A program made the position numbers and the translations under genes. Shown here piece after piece: positions 1 to 10,420 of a stretch of DNA of 64,000 bases (position 1 is its first letter; each line of letters opens with the position of its first letter). The stretch covers positions 151,056,899 to 151,120,898 of the forward strand of contig CM041294.1 of assembly GCA_023052935.1 (NCBI GenBank). Reading direction: 5' to 3'. The notes under the pieces are model-generated. The model saw nothing but the letters and a program-made list of their open reading frames with translations. It ran no database searches and was not told where the DNA came from. This DNA comes from Piezodorus guildinii (taxonomy: Eukaryota; Arthropoda; Insecta; Hemiptera; Pentatomidae).

Positions 1-619
1 CCTTTCTTCCCGTTTCCCGGGCTAGTTGTACCATTAAGATGGTAGACAAAAACCCCATCCTTGCCTCCACCCCAGACACGTCAATCACTTCCCTCATTTT
101 TTCTGTAATTTTATTATAGCGGGCTAGGAGCTCCCCCGCGTATTGCCCGTTACTCTGACGAGGCCGCTTTACCTCTCGAAACATGAGGAAAATATCTTCT
201 TCGATCGTCCATCTCCCACCGCCATAAGCCTTCTTCAACCGCTCCTTTATCACTAACCACGGAGTTTCTTCGTCAGCCTGGATAAGATTGAGCACACTCC
301 TTTTTACTCGGCACACGAGGTCAGCTTTAATCGATTGAGCGGCACCCGGGTCGACCAAGCGCTCAGCAATCTTCACCTCTATCCGTGCCATCAGTCGGTC
401 ACCACCTTTCAAAAAGTGATTTAGTTCACCGACCTCTCCATCGAATCTCTCCAGCTCGGAGACAGCCTTCCGTAAGTCCTGGGCAGTGGCCGCCCGAACC
501 CTCATCCAAGCCAAGGTGTTCGCGTGGGCCTCTGCGAGCGTATCTCTTGGCAATGGAGGTATTATTTCCGGTTCCGTCGGCAAATTCAGAACGGCTGGTC
601 TTATTACTGCTTCGGCCAT
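1..619 (-). CDS. gag: Ty3/Gypsy (errantivirus-like) gag, 5' part, runs off left edge
   Basis: On the minus strand an uninterrupted frame starts at the ATG at 619-617 (residues MAEAVIRPAVLNLP) and stays open for about 206 codons to the window edge, so the 3' end is missing. The product is charged and helical, with a segment FDGEVGELNHFLKGGDRL followed by tryptophan- and arginine-rich stretches as in the capsid region of Ty3/Gypsy Gag proteins. I see no zinc knuckle, which would lie further left. The start is chosen because it is the first ATG after the leader and lies about 180 bp downstream of a primer binding site and LTR in the same orientation. The frame has no stop, so the copy may be young. 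It should form the element's virus-like core. Family assignment rests on the LTR/PBS context and overall character, not on a database match. Confidence 0.7.
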   Translation of the reverse strand, partial: MAEAVIRPAVLNLPTEPEIIPPLPRDTLAEAHANTLAWMRVRAATAQDLRKAVSELERFDGEVGELNHFLKGGDRLMARIEVKIAERLVDPGAAQSIKADLVCRVKRSVLNLIQADEETPWLVIKERLKKAYGGGRWTIEEDIFLMFREVKRPRQSNGQYAGELLARYNKITEKMREVIDVSGVEARMGFLSTILMVQLARETGRK

Positions 620-650
620 CTCGAAATTACGTGAAGAAAAAAAAATTAAG

Positions 651-683
<33 letters not shown>

Positions 684-798
684 AAAAAAAAATAGTTTTT
701 AAAGTTAAAAAAAAATTATTAAAGAAGAAAAACGATAACAATAACAATAACAAATAAATAAACAAAAGAAAAACGAACTAAGATCTTGATCACGTGAA
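620..798 (-). other. 5' leader of the left errantivirus-like element
   Basis: Untranslated leader between the primer binding site and gag. It is very A-rich on the coding strand and holds a run of about 24 A (T on plus, 651-679) just upstream of the gag start. I see no splice donor that I would defend. Confidence 0.5.
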
Positions 799-815
799 CA
801 CGGGTTTCGGCACCA
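797..815 (-). promoter_or_regulatory. Primer binding site
   Basis: On the minus strand TGGTGCCGAAACCCGTG begins exactly at the inner LTR border. It starts with TGG, the complement of a tRNA CCA end, as expected for a minus-strand DNA primer site. The tRNA identity was not determined. Confidence 0.65.
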
Positions 816-980
816 GTTAACGTACGCCGCTATTAAGTATAGAAGGAACGGGGATTAAGAACCACACTCGTATAGACTGAAAACAGAACTGACTTTATTC
901 CGTCTTAATATATACATTAAGGGTCTTGTTTACAACCAACAAGGGTATTAGGCCTAATACGGTCATACTAGCGATCTTAA

Positions 981-982
<2 letters not shown>
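815..982 (-). repeat. 5' LTR of the left errantivirus-like element
   Basis: This 168-bp LTR, read on the minus strand, starts AGTTAA and ends TTAACT, a perfect 6-bp inverted terminal repeat of the AGT...ACT type used by errantiviruses. It contains AATAAA (TTTATT on plus near 893) and a TATATA-like box. Its outer end abuts a pure TA tract, matching the TA-rich target preference of gypsy/17.6-type integrases, so the 4-bp TSD cannot be read separately. The inner end meets the primer binding site. The 3' LTR is outside the window. Confidence 0.7.

Positions 983-1052
<70 letters not shown>
983..1052. repeat. (TA)n microsatellite
   Basis: About 70 bp of uninterrupted TA dinucleotides directly outside the LTR; the probable insertion target. 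Confidence 0.95.
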
Positions 1053-1057
<5 letters not shown>

Positions 1058-1121
1058 CTACTTATAAAACTGAAGTAAGGTTGAGACTCCAAAAGATTAG
1101 GATGGAGCGTTCCCATTGCTC

Positions 1122-1172
1122 TATTACTAGACTACTAGACTACTAGAGCAGTAGACTACTAGACTGCTAGAT
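1122..1172. repeat. Imperfect ACTACTAG tandem repeat
   Basis: Several imperfect copies of TAGACTAC/ACTACTAG in a row. The surrounding 1053-1691 holds no recognisable gene. Confidence 0.7.
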
Positions 1173-1691
1173 GAGAGCTAGAACTACCTACACAGGCTGA
1201 CCCAGACAGATCCAGTGGCAGCCGGTAGCCCAGTTCCACTCGGAAATACTCCATTACTCTAAATGGACATCGCCATCTCGAGATGTGAGAATGGAAACCC
1301 ACATCACTACTATATCCGCCCTACTACCACGTCCACTGCTCTGCCTCATCTTTATGTAAAGTGGTATTTACCCGCCGGCTTTACAAAGCTCTGATATCTC
1401 TAGCTTAACTTTACATTTGTATAAGTCAACGGGACTTAACTAGGGATAAGAAGAGAACCATAGTTTAATATCGTATATATTATCTGTGTTGAAAGATTTC
1501 TTTTTCAGGCCGAGCACTGAACAAATTAACAAGATTAAACTAATTAAATCTAAATTATATCAATTGTTGGCAGATTCCCCAAAATTGAATTATTGTGTTC
1601 ATTAATATATTTATTAATGATTGTTTATAAATAAAATTAATAATAAGATACAAAGACAGACAAAAAATACACATACACATATCCATTTTAT

Positions 1692-2255
1692 TGTTACGGG
1701 CTACGGGGTGTGAGAAATGAACTACTCCAGTTTACAAATTACAAATATTTATTAAATACAGAATGTACAAATACAAAGGGATTACTAACCACTATAGTTA
1801 CAATAATAATTGAATTACCAGCTTAACTACTAAATAGTCGACATATAAAATCAGGTATTCCTAACAATTAAACTACTTACGTAAATTTATACAATATGCT
1901 AGATTTATTCTAAAACTTACAACTATAAGTTATATATAAACTACAGTCTTCTAATTTCCCACTGACCGGTTATCACAATACTGACACACAGTTTCACTAC
2001 ACTGTCACACTGTCACCAACGGTTCACTGTCACTGTTCACTGATACATCACAGATGCTTGTTGAGCCGGATTAGGACTGACTCCCCCAGGCTTAGGGGAC
2101 TGGTATTTGTACCACCACCGAATCTTCTAGACCCGGGCGCAGGTAAGGCGGGTGGGCCTTTCCAGGCACTTCGAGGACTGTCCAGGTCCAGAAGTCTCTA
2201 GCCTCATCTAGGCCCCTCCAGGCGTGGTCCACCCTTCATTGTCTTGACCGTAGCA
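1692..2255 (-). repeat. Probable solo LTR, 564 bp
   Basis: The segment starts TGTTACG and ends CGTAGCA, an imperfect inverted terminal repeat with TG...CA ends, and is flanked by TTAT on both sides (1688-1691 and 2256-2259), a 4-bp TSD typical of Ty3/Gypsy integrase. AATAAA lies on the minus strand near the left end (about 1747), which suggests minus orientation. There is no primer site, polypurine tract or coding sequence next to it, so it is read as a recombined solo LTR. No second copy is in the window to prove it. Confidence 0.5.
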
Positions 2256-2359
2256 TTATTTAGGTATTCAAAGAGGTTTTTCGTTGTTTATTGATGTAAA
2301 TTATAGCTTGTCTCAAACTTTTAACAGGCAGTGTAAGTACATTAAAAATCTACCTTTTA

Positions 2360-3283
2360 TTGGGTTGTTTCACATGGAAAGTCCGTTTTTATAGTTTCTG
2401 AAATACATAAAGGATTTTGCAGGTCTCTGTAGGTTTCTTCCGAGTGTTTACTTACTTAAAGTAAACAGTTACTAATCTTCTACCTTTGTATTACAAACAT
2501 TAGCTTCCCAATCAATTATCCACGTTTTAGTATACTTCCAAATATGAACATAGAAACACGCGATTTTCGAGAAATATTTTTGTATGAGTTTAAACTCGGC
2601 TATTCAGCAACTGAGGCCGCTAGAAATATTTGCAAGGCGTTTGGGGAAGGGAGTGTTAATGAACGGACCATTCGCCGTTGGTATGCTAAGTTTTCAGCTG
2701 GGGATACCGACTTGGAAAACTTGTCCCGAGGAAGACCTACGTCCGCAATGGACAACGATGTCCTCATACATATAGTAGAAGGAAACCCCTACCAAACAGT
2801 TAAAGGGCTCTCAGCACAACTAAATCCAAGTGCATCTACCGTTTCCAGACATTTAAAGTGTATTGGGAAAGTAATAAAGATCGATACATGGGTACCTCAT
2901 GATCACACTGAGCGGCAGCAAGACCCCATGTTTCAAAACATACCGTGCGGAAATTGAAAGAACTGGGCTACGAAGTTCTTCCGCACCCACTATATTCTCC
3001 CGACTTGTCGCCAACTGATTAGCACCTGTTCAGGAATTTAGACAACTTCGTCAAAGGAAAACGTTTTGAAAATGATGATCAAGTGAAAAGTGCGTTTTCA
3101 GATTTTGTTTCACTTCAAAGCTCAGAGTTTTTCAGTTCGGGGATAAAAAAGTTGATGTTACGTTGGGAAAAATGTGTAGCAAAAGAAGGTAAATACTTCG
3201 AATAAAATTATCATGTTTTCATATCGTATGTTTAATAAAAATCATATATCTTGAAAACGGACATTTTATGTGACACAACCCAA
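2360..3283 (+). mobile_element. Internally deleted mariner element, copy 1
   Basis: Terminal inverted repeats of about 30 bp start TTGGGTTGTTTCACATGG at 2360 and are matched in reverse by the right end (ACACAACCCAA to 3283). The left flank is TA, the mariner target; the right flank is CA, probably mutated. Between them lies a transposase gene whose N-terminal part is joined to its C-terminal part, with the middle of the catalytic domain gone. At 924 bp it is clearly shorter than a full mariner (about 1.3 kb). It could be moved only by a transposase supplied in trans. Confidence 0.85.
2544..3205 (+). pseudogene. Mariner transposase, internal deletion
   Basis: Codons 1-127 are open and match the mariner/SETMAR N-terminal helix-turn-helix pair: MNIETRDFREIFLYEFKLG, then NERTIRRWYAKFSAGDTDLE, GRP, and SASTVSRHL before WVPHDHTERQQ. 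After ERQQ the sequence jumps, with a frame change, to the C-terminal part. In the frame of 2930 onward it reads PHVSKHTVRKLKELGYEV, YSPDLSPTD, then an in-frame TAG, then HLFRNLDNF and a tail ending KEGKYFE at about 3205. The catalytic segment holding the first Asp is deleted; the third catalytic Asp (SPTD) survives but is followed by the stop. The short product (137 aa) could at most bind DNA. Confidence 0.85.
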
Positions 3284-3289
3284 CATTAC

Positions 3290-3410
3290 TGAACTGCCCA
3301 CTTACTTTCCAAGTCTGACCATAACGCAATAACAGGCACACTAAAATATAATTCACCTTTTTGCAAGAAATCTATAACACAACAATGGCAATTTTATTTA
3401 ATCTTGGGTT
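3290..3410 (+). pseudogene. Possible LINE endonuclease remnant
   Basis: In the frame through 3315 the translation reads HLLSKSDHNAITGTLKY. The SDH segment resembles the conserved C-terminal SDH motif of apurinic-type endonucleases in non-LTR retrotransposons. The fragment is only about 40 codons and has no other support. Confidence 0.3.
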
Positions 3411-3968
3411 GGTTATTAGATTATCAATTCACACCGGTAGGATCTATATTTACCCTAGTCTTGGTAATGACTGATATGTATGACAAAATTCCTTATGAAT
3501 CACCTAAACCAAGATAGACCGCTCACAATCGGTCACTATATCGTTTTCTTTTCGGAGAAATTTTCATAGCACGATTTATCAATCGGCGGGGCTATCAATG
3601 AGTCAGCGTAGACTTGATGACGGACTTGAATGAAGCCGATGAGTCATGGTGCGCCTCGGTTCGTTTGATCCAAATATTTGCCTGAGTCAACGGGAACGAA
3701 GCAACAGGTAGTTCGTTCACTTTAGCCCGAGGGGAACTGACTTTGAGAACTGCGATCGATCGCGTCGCGGGAGTTTGACTGCGTCAGTCCCAGCTTTGGT
3801 AATTGCCTTAACGTCTCCTTGCGACAAAGATTTTAGATATAAAACTGTTGAACCGTAGGAGTACACGGAGCAGAGCTGTCGTGGAAGGATGTATATTAGA
3901 AATACAGTTGTAATCCTACTACTTTATGCGAATTATACAAAAAGCAATATAGGGTGCAGAAATATATT
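3411..3968. other. No recognisable feature
   Basis: Mixed-composition DNA without a convincing ORF, RNA gene or match to other repeats in the window. Confidence 0.5.
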
Positions 3969-3969
3969 T

Positions 3970-4810
3970 TTTACTTTCACTTATTTATGGTACACAAATA
4001 TATGAAATATTAGGGAAAAAATATTGCGATCGCGAAAATTTTCGAATTCCCGTTTTCACCGGAAATACACGTTTTAGGGTCCTCTGAGTCCAAATGACCA
4101 AGTCCCGCAAAAAGGTCTGTGTGTGTGGTAACTCCCGGGCAGAAACGAAAAGTCCTATGAAACTCTAATTTCACGTTTGGGACAACTATACGTCCGAAAA
4201 GTTTCAGAAACCTTTTCATCAAAATCAGCCAACCAGAAGAGCCACTTAGTACCATGTTTTTTGCACCTTTTTACGATTTTCTCAAAAACGGCTCTAATGA
4301 TTTCGATTTAACTATATGTATCGATGTAAAATAAATGCCTATATTTTAAACTTTCTTCCTTTAAAGTACCTTTAATTTTTTACATACTAAAACAATAACA
4401 ATACAATCATGTTATCAACGATAAAAACCAGGTAAATATATAATTTGAACGAATTCGATATCCAACTAAAGGAGAAAACTGAAAAAAAAAACATTTTTTA
4501 ATGAATTTTTTCGTTTTTGAACATAAGATGGATTATATACATGTATAATACATCGTTGGAAAGCTAAAGATTATAGAACAACTATTATTTTATACAGATA
4601 ATTGTAAAAGTTGATAAAGAGTGATGAAAAGGTGATAAAACTAGCTGTTTGTTTTAGGTAATAATATAATCGATTTTTTAATAAAACACATGTTTCTGTA
4701 GAAATTCAATTTAATTTATTTTCGTTTATAATTAGTTTAAAAATTCTTGAATTGATACTAATAATGGAGGTATGTGAAAGTCGTGTGTTGTGAGCACCAG
4801 ATTTTTTTTA
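3970..4810 (+). mobile_element. HINE-like repeat, copy A
   Basis: Full-length member of the window's dominant repeat. Its left end has TTACTTTCACTTA and a degenerate hairpin, then TTGCGATCG, AATACACGTTTTAGGGTC, a short GT run, a middle with TCGATGTAAAAT, and a right end GTGAAAGTCGTGTGTTG...CACCAGATTTTTT. The ACTTTCACTTAC sequence near the left end recurs inverted (GTAAGTGAAAGT) near the right end, forming subterminal inverted repeats. Subterminal inverted repeats, one hairpin end, an internal microsatellite and no clear TSD match the non-autonomous Helentron derivatives known as HINEs (DINE-1 type); that class is an inference. The copy is diverged. Confidence 0.7.
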
Positions 4811-4880
4811 ATCGCCTTAGAGGGTTATGAAGAATATATGGATAAATGGTTAAGAAGAATCATTAAGAATGATTAGTTGC
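4809..4880 (-). mobile_element. Jockey LINE scrap
   Basis: The stretch beginning ATCGCCTTAGAGGGTTAT aligns with the ORF2 C-terminal end (PPRRLK region) of the Jockey copies at 8260 and 46040. It is short and decayed. Confidence 0.45.
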
Positions 4881-5014
4881 GTACAAAGCGAAAATTATTG
4901 TTGAAAACAATAATTGCTATTGTTATATTATTTATTAATAAATAATTATTTCCATAAAAAAAAACATTATTTGTTTTCTTAAAAGTTCTAAAATTAATTT
5001 TAACACCGAATGAA

Positions 5015-5714
5015 TTGGGTTGTGTCACATGAAATGTTCGTTTTCAAGGTCAAGTATTTTTATTAAAAATACGATATGAAAACATTATGATTTTATTCAA
5101 AGTATTTACCTTCTTTTTCTACACATTTTTCCCAACGTGACACCAACTTCGTAGCCCAGTTCTTTCAATTTTTGCACGGTATGTTCTGAAACATGGGGCT
5201 TTGCTGCCGCTCAGTGAGATCATGAGGTACCCATGTATCGAGCTTTTTTACTTTCCCAATACACTTTAAATGTCTGGAAACGGTAGATGCACTTGTATTT
5301 AGGTGTGCTGAGATTTCTTTAACTGTTTGGTAGGGGCTTCCTTCTACTGTATCTTTGAGGACATCGTTGTCTACTACGGCCGGAGGTCTTCCTCGGGGCA
5401 AGTTTTCCAAGTCGGTATCCCCAGCTGAAAACTTAGCAAACCAACGGCGAATGGACCGTTCATTAACACTCCCTTCCCCAAACGCCTTGCAAATATTTCT
5501 AGCGGCCTCAGTTGCTGAATGGCCGAGTTTAAACTCGTACAAAAATATTACACGAAAATCGCGTGTTTCCATGTTCATATTTGGAGGTATACTAAAAAGT
5601 GGGCAATTGTTTGGGAAGATAATGTTTATAATACTAAGGTAGACAATTAGTAACTGTTTACTTTAAATATGTAAACATTCGGAAGAAAACAACAGAGACC
5701 TGCAAACAACCCAA
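5015..5714 (-). mobile_element. Internally deleted mariner element, copy 2
   Basis: The left end TTGGGTTGTGTCACATG matches the mariner terminal repeat of copy 1; the right end keeps only the outer 11 bp (AAACAACCCAA) because about 45 bp next to it are deleted. TA follows at 5715. It has the same transposase N-terminal gene and the same ERQQ/PHVSK-type deletion junction as copy 1, plus a second deletion. At 700 bp it derives from the same defective parent. Confidence 0.85.
5098..5578 (-). pseudogene. Mariner transposase, two internal deletions
   Basis: The minus-strand ORF from 5578 reads MNMETRDFRVIFLYEFKLG, NERSIRRWFAKFSAGDTDLE and STVSRHL, the two-helix DNA-binding half of a mariner transposase, ending by frameshift after ERQQSPMFQNIPCKN. 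The nucleotides downstream are the C-terminal part, cut again: they pass from KELGYE straight to KLVSRWEKCVEKEGKYFE, removing the YSPDLSPTD catalytic motif. The second deletion falls between short AAGTT direct repeats. Confidence 0.85.
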
Positions 5715-5715
5715 T

Positions 5716-5753
5716 ATTTGAAAGTCGTGTGTGTGCGGGTACGAGATTTTTTT
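5716..5753 (+). mobile_element. HINE right-end scrap
   Basis: GAAAGTCGTGTGTGTGCGGG followed by ACGAGATTTTTTTT equals the right terminus of the HINE family. It lies directly beside mariner copy 2, so that mariner probably inserted into an older HINE. Confidence 0.6.
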
Positions 5754-6312
5754 TGATAAACTCGATGTTTTGAACGTTTGTGAAGTTAGTGCTGTAGCAA
5801 AAGCTGCTTATGTGTGGATTCATATCGTCTTTATTCTAAGTAATACTCTTGTATATTATAGAATGCTAGGTATGATTAGGTTAGGTAGAAAGTAGCATAT
5901 CATTGCTAGCAAGCTTCGAAGCCTCGACTCAAATATCAGATCCAATCTCCACCACCCTGCCTTAATCATCCTCTACATGTCTTTTGTCAAAGGTTTCCAG
6001 GCCCACCCTCTTCTGAGTAGCTATCTCGAGTGGGGAATCGGCAGCTCTGCACCTCGTCAATCTTAGATAGCATCTCCTATGACCATTTAATGGCGGAGGA
6101 AATCTTTAAATGCAGATGATGACTGAAGGCTCAAAACAAATGGATCTTATCAGGGGACTGACTTGCATATCTGATCAAATGATCAAATAAATCGTGGATT
6201 ATGTCGCTGTGTTGTTGAATTCATTCTCTCATAGGCTCTTACTTACTAGAAATCCTATTTTTAGTGTGAATGATTTTGTTGACAACACCCCTAACCAATT
6301 TGTCCATCATAT
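5754..6312. other. No recognisable feature
   Basis: No coding potential, RNA gene or repeat recognised. Confidence 0.5.
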
Positions 6313-6313
6313 C

Positions 6314-7177
6314 TTTTTACTTTCACTTACTATATATAGTAAGTGAAAGTATTGCGATCGTGAACATTTTTCAACGGAAATACACATTTTAGGTTCCCCT
6401 GAGTCTAAATAACCATGTCCCGCAAAAAGGTCTGTGTGTGTGTGTCCCAAGTCCTATGAAACTAAAATTTCATATTTAAGACAAATGTACGCCCGAGACA
6501 TTACAAAACTTTTTTCATCAAAATGAGCTAACCAGAAGAGCCACTTTATACTATGCATTTTGCACCTTTTTTCGATTTTCTTAAAAACGGTTCCGACTAT
6601 TTTGATTAAACTCGCTATATCGATGTAAAGTTTAATGTGCTTTAATATAATGTAGGTTTCATTCTGATTAAAAGGGTCGACAGGGCTTAAATGCCGATAT
6701 TTTAAATTTTCTTTCTCTAAAGTACCTTTCATTTTGTTGGCTCTATAAAAATAGCTATATTATCTTGTTACCACTGATGAAAAACAGCTAAATATGCAAG
6801 TTGAGCGAATTTGAAAAGCAACTAAAGGAGAAAACTGAAAAAATATTATTATAATGCAATTTTTTTATGTTTTTGAGCATAAGAACTATACATGTATGAT
6901 ATACCGTTGGAAAGCTAAATATTTTAGAAAAAAATATTATCTTATACTCAAGCTTTTAAAATTAATCGAGAGTGATGAAATAAGATAAAAGTAACTGATT
7001 TTTTAGATAATAATATCATAAATTTTTTAATGAAACACATGTTTTTATATAAATTCAATTTAATTAATTCTTTAATAGTTTCACGTAATTTTATATCTTA
7101 CTGTATTTGAAAATTCTTTCAATCATTTTAAAAATGGAGGAAAGTGAAAGTCGTGTGTTGCCCGCACCAGATTTTTT
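6314..7177 (+). mobile_element. HINE-like repeat, copy B
   Basis: Well-preserved copy. Its left end has the perfect palindrome ACTTACTATATATAGTAAGT inside a longer ACTTTC...GAAAGT hairpin, then TATTGCGATCG. Its right end is AAGTGAAAGTCGTGTGTTGC with CGCACCAGATTTTTT. Subterminal repeat, GT tract and middle sections are as in copy A. The 92-codon minus-strand frame inside it recurs in other copies only because the DNA is similar. Confidence 0.8.
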
Positions 7178-8117
7178 AACTACGGAGGTTGATTTTGATA
7201 CGTTTTACACTATCATTATATAAGTAAAGTGCATTGCACTTAAGGTTTTCTTTTAGAAGGGGAAATGAAATTTACCCGTAATCAAGGCATCAAAACATAT
7301 TTCCTGAAATATGAGTAGTAGTAATATAGAAGCATTATAAACTGTAGGAAAGCGCACAAGTTAATATGTCATGAATATTTTTATTAACACATCAACTTAT
7401 GAACTTGTTAGTAATGTTTGTAATGAAGGTTGTGGTGATTCAATATTGTCACCGTACAGTATAGTACAGTATAGTTTAAGTTATATTCATTTATTTAGTA
7501 CGCAAGATTTTAGAAACAATATTACGTACCGAATTTGTAACTATGTTGTTAAAAATGAATGGAAATTTATCATAAATTCATATACGAAAGTTCTTTTTAA
7601 TTATTTCAACTATAAATGATTTCATAAAACCAGATTCATAAATGGAATCCCATGTAAACTATATTAAACTTTTAAACTGTATTTAGAAAAAGTTCGTTTA
7701 AAATATAAAATATTAATAAAGCTCATAAAATGGAACCGTTGTTTTTTTTTATGCACAACATAATCTTGCTGGAGAAAGAAGTCATATTTGTTTGTGATAT
7801 TATTTCACCTGTTGATTATTTTAAATGTAAAGTTTTACATGAAAGTTAATATTACATATTCCTGCTCTTAAGTCTCATTTTCCCTTCTCTTCTCTATCTA
7901 ATATATAAAATCATCTCGCCATTCTTGGATTCTGCGATAAATTCTAAATCGGTCGAAAAGTGCATTTTTAAACATACAGTCGTTGTCAGAAATTGCATCA
8001 CTCAATGTTAATTACACAAATATATATATATTATGTATTGATAATTAAAGAAAAGCACATAAAAACCAATGAAAAAAAATATAGAAGTATAAATCCTCTT
8101 GTAAAATGAAATAAATA
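7178..8117. other. No recognisable feature
   Basis: Very AT-rich. An 82-codon plus-strand frame at 7371 has no recognisable motif and is not called. Confidence 0.5.
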
Positions 8118-8617
8118 TTTTTTTATTTATATTTTATTTAATTTTACAACTGTATATTATATAAATACAATAAGTAAAAGTGATGAATTGTAATAAAAGG
8201 CTTGTGAAGAAACTACCCAGCGGTAGTACTTTGATGTTTATTTAAGTAAGTAGATCCCGAGGCCATCTTCTTTTCAATCGCCTCGGAGGGTTGTCAGGAA
8301 TATGTGAGATTAATAGGTTGCGGACAAGAGGGTTTATATGGTTGGGAGTTTGGAATTAAAAGTGGTATATCTGGTACGAGAAAGGTCTGCCACAAATGGG
8401 ATATTAAGGTCGTTATGGATGATTTTATTTGTGACGAAATAAGGAGCATTTAGAATTTTGCCAAGGATTTTGTATTGTAAGGATTGGATGGCTTAGTAGA
8501 GCCCCAAAGCTCGATTCCATATGTCCAGGTGGGTCTGATGACAGTAATATAAATGAGCTTTTTGTAGTGAATTGGAAGTTTTGAACGTTTGTCTAGTAAG
8601 TATTGTGGTAATAAAAA
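8118..8617 (-). mobile_element. Jockey LINE (family A), 5'-truncated 3' end
   Basis: Minus-strand 3' end of the Jockey-type element: T-rich left end (poly-A side), 3' UTR with TACAACTGTA and CTACCCAGCGGTAG, then the ORF2 C-terminus. Readable residues include LLDKRSKLPIHYKKLIYITV, WTYGIELWGSTKP and PPRR. A small deletion near 8460-8480 breaks the frame. It ends at about 8617 beside an A/T run. Confidence 0.8.
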
Positions 8618-9090
8618 AAAAAAAATAATAATAATTTTCAAAATTATGACCACTGTTGATTTGTGTCACCGCTGTTTTCCGAGGAAATGGTTCACAATGT
8701 TAATTGTTCCTGATACAAAAATCTTTAAAATTCTATATAATTACAAATTCTATTCTGTTTGTAGTCACCAAAAACTAATAATAATAATAATAAAAGGCCT
8801 ACTTAACCCGAAGTTTGGATGCCGATACCACCAAGTTTGAAAGAGAACTATCCTTATCAAAATAATTAATTCTCTTCTTACAGTCGAAGACGACCAAAAG
8901 GCACGTCCGACTGATTGGGGCGCCGACTGCAGCCTTGCAGCCAATGCAATTACACATTCCAAACGGTCAGTATCCTCACTCAATTTCCTCTCGCCTCGTA
9001 CTAAAAAAAAAACTGCACAAAAGGAAAAAGAACCCTTTGTTAAAAAAAGTTCACGTATATCCGCTGAGAATTTAAATCTTTAGGTCGAAC
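8618..9090. other. No recognisable feature
   Basis: AT-rich, with (AAT)n runs near 8625 and 8780. Short ORFs only. Confidence 0.5.
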
Positions 9091-9091
9091 C

Positions 9092-10045
9092 TTTTTATTT
9101 TCACTTACTATATATAGTAAGTGAAAGTATTGCGATCGTGAAAATTTTCGAATTCCAGTTTTCAACGGAAATACACGTTTTAGGGTCCCCTGAGTCCAAA
9201 TAACCTAGTCCCGCAAAAAGGTTTGTGTGTGGGGTGTGTGTGTGTGTGCGTGTTGTGTGTGTTGTGTATATGTGTGTGAGTGTGTGTGTGTGGTAACTCC
9301 CTGGCGGAAACGAAAAGTCCTATGAAACTGAAATTTCATATTTAAGCCCAATAGAGGCCCGAGACGTTACAAAACCTTTTTCATCAAAATAGGTTACTAG
9401 AAGAGCCACTTTATACTATGCATTTTGCATCTTTTTCCGATTTTCTCAAAAGAGGTTCCGACGATTTTGATTAAACATAATATATCAATGTAAAATTTAA
9501 TGGGCTTTAATATAATTTAGGTTTCATTCGGATTTAAATGGTCTGACAGAGCTTAAATGCTGATATTTTAAATTTCTTCCTCTAAAGTACCTTTAATTTT
9601 GTTTATTCTATTGAAATAACTATATTATCTTGTTACCACTGATGAAAACCATGTAAATATATTAATTGAATGAATTCGATACCCAACGAAAGGAGAAAAC
9701 AAAAAACATGTTTTTTTAATGCAATTTTTCGTTTTTGAACATAAGAGCAGTAATATACATGTATATATACGTTGGAAAGCTAAGGATTTTAGAAAAAATA
9801 TTATCTCATACACAAGCTTTTAAAAGTTAATAGAGAGTGATAAAATGAACATAAAACTAACTGATTATTTTAAATAATAATATAATAGATTTTTTTATAA
9901 AACACATGTTTCTATATAAATTCAATTTAATTAATTTCTTAATAGTTTCACGTATTTTTATCTCTAACTGTTTTTGAAAATTCTTCTATTGTTTTTAAAA
10001 ATGGAGGTAAGTGAAAGTCGTGTGTTGCCCGCACCAGATTTTTTA
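9092..10045 (+). mobile_element. HINE-like repeat, copy C
   Basis: Longest intact copy (about 950 bp). The hairpin ACTTACTATATATAGTAAGT sits at the left, an expanded imperfect (GT)n tract at 9221-9292, and the right end is AAGTGAAAGTCGTGTGTTGC with CGCACCAGATTTTTT. The expanded GT tract explains most of its extra length. Confidence 0.8.
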
Positions 10046-10316
10046 AATATTCTCAAAAACTCCGGAATTAGTTATTTTCTCGTAGACTTGTAAGTATTTA
10101 AATTATCTTCTTAATGAATATTTATAGCGTGTGCTCACTCTGAAGTAGGTGTCTTAGTTCGTATTTAGTACTGAATATATAAATATAGGATAAGTTTAAA
10201 GAGTACTGTATCTAGGGAAAAAAATACGCAAAGAATTGTAAAAATATATCAACCATTAAGAGAGAAAATACTCCCTTACAAATATAATATATCTTCTTTT
10301 TTTTACTTACTGTAAT
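10046..10316. other. No recognisable feature
   Basis: AT-rich spacer. Confidence 0.5.
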
Positions 10317-10420
10317 TTTTAAAAATTATATTTATTGAAATTGACAACTGTATTATTGAACACATTAAGGAAATTTGAGAAAAACATTAAATAATGACAT
10401 AAAACTCTTTTAGAAAAACT
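10317..10420 (-). mobile_element. Old Jockey LINE, part 1 (3' UTR side), split by younger LINEs
   Basis: TTTATTGAAATTGACAACTG matches the 3' UTR of the other Jockey copies on the minus strand. The fragment stops at AGAAAAACT (10412-10420), which is repeated at 12733-12741, where the same old element continues. It is the outermost layer of a three-layer nest. Confidence 0.75.

Noticed and set aside
385..695. Two plus-strand ORFs (98 and 69 codons) over the left gag
   Set aside because: They are shadows of the minus-strand gag frame and end in the T-run of its leader.
4010..4255. A small protein encoded by the HINE repeats (KFQFHRTYRF, GVTTHT in several copies)
   Set aside because: The frame recurs because the DNA is repeated; lengths differ, starts are not shared, and frames break in about half of the copies.
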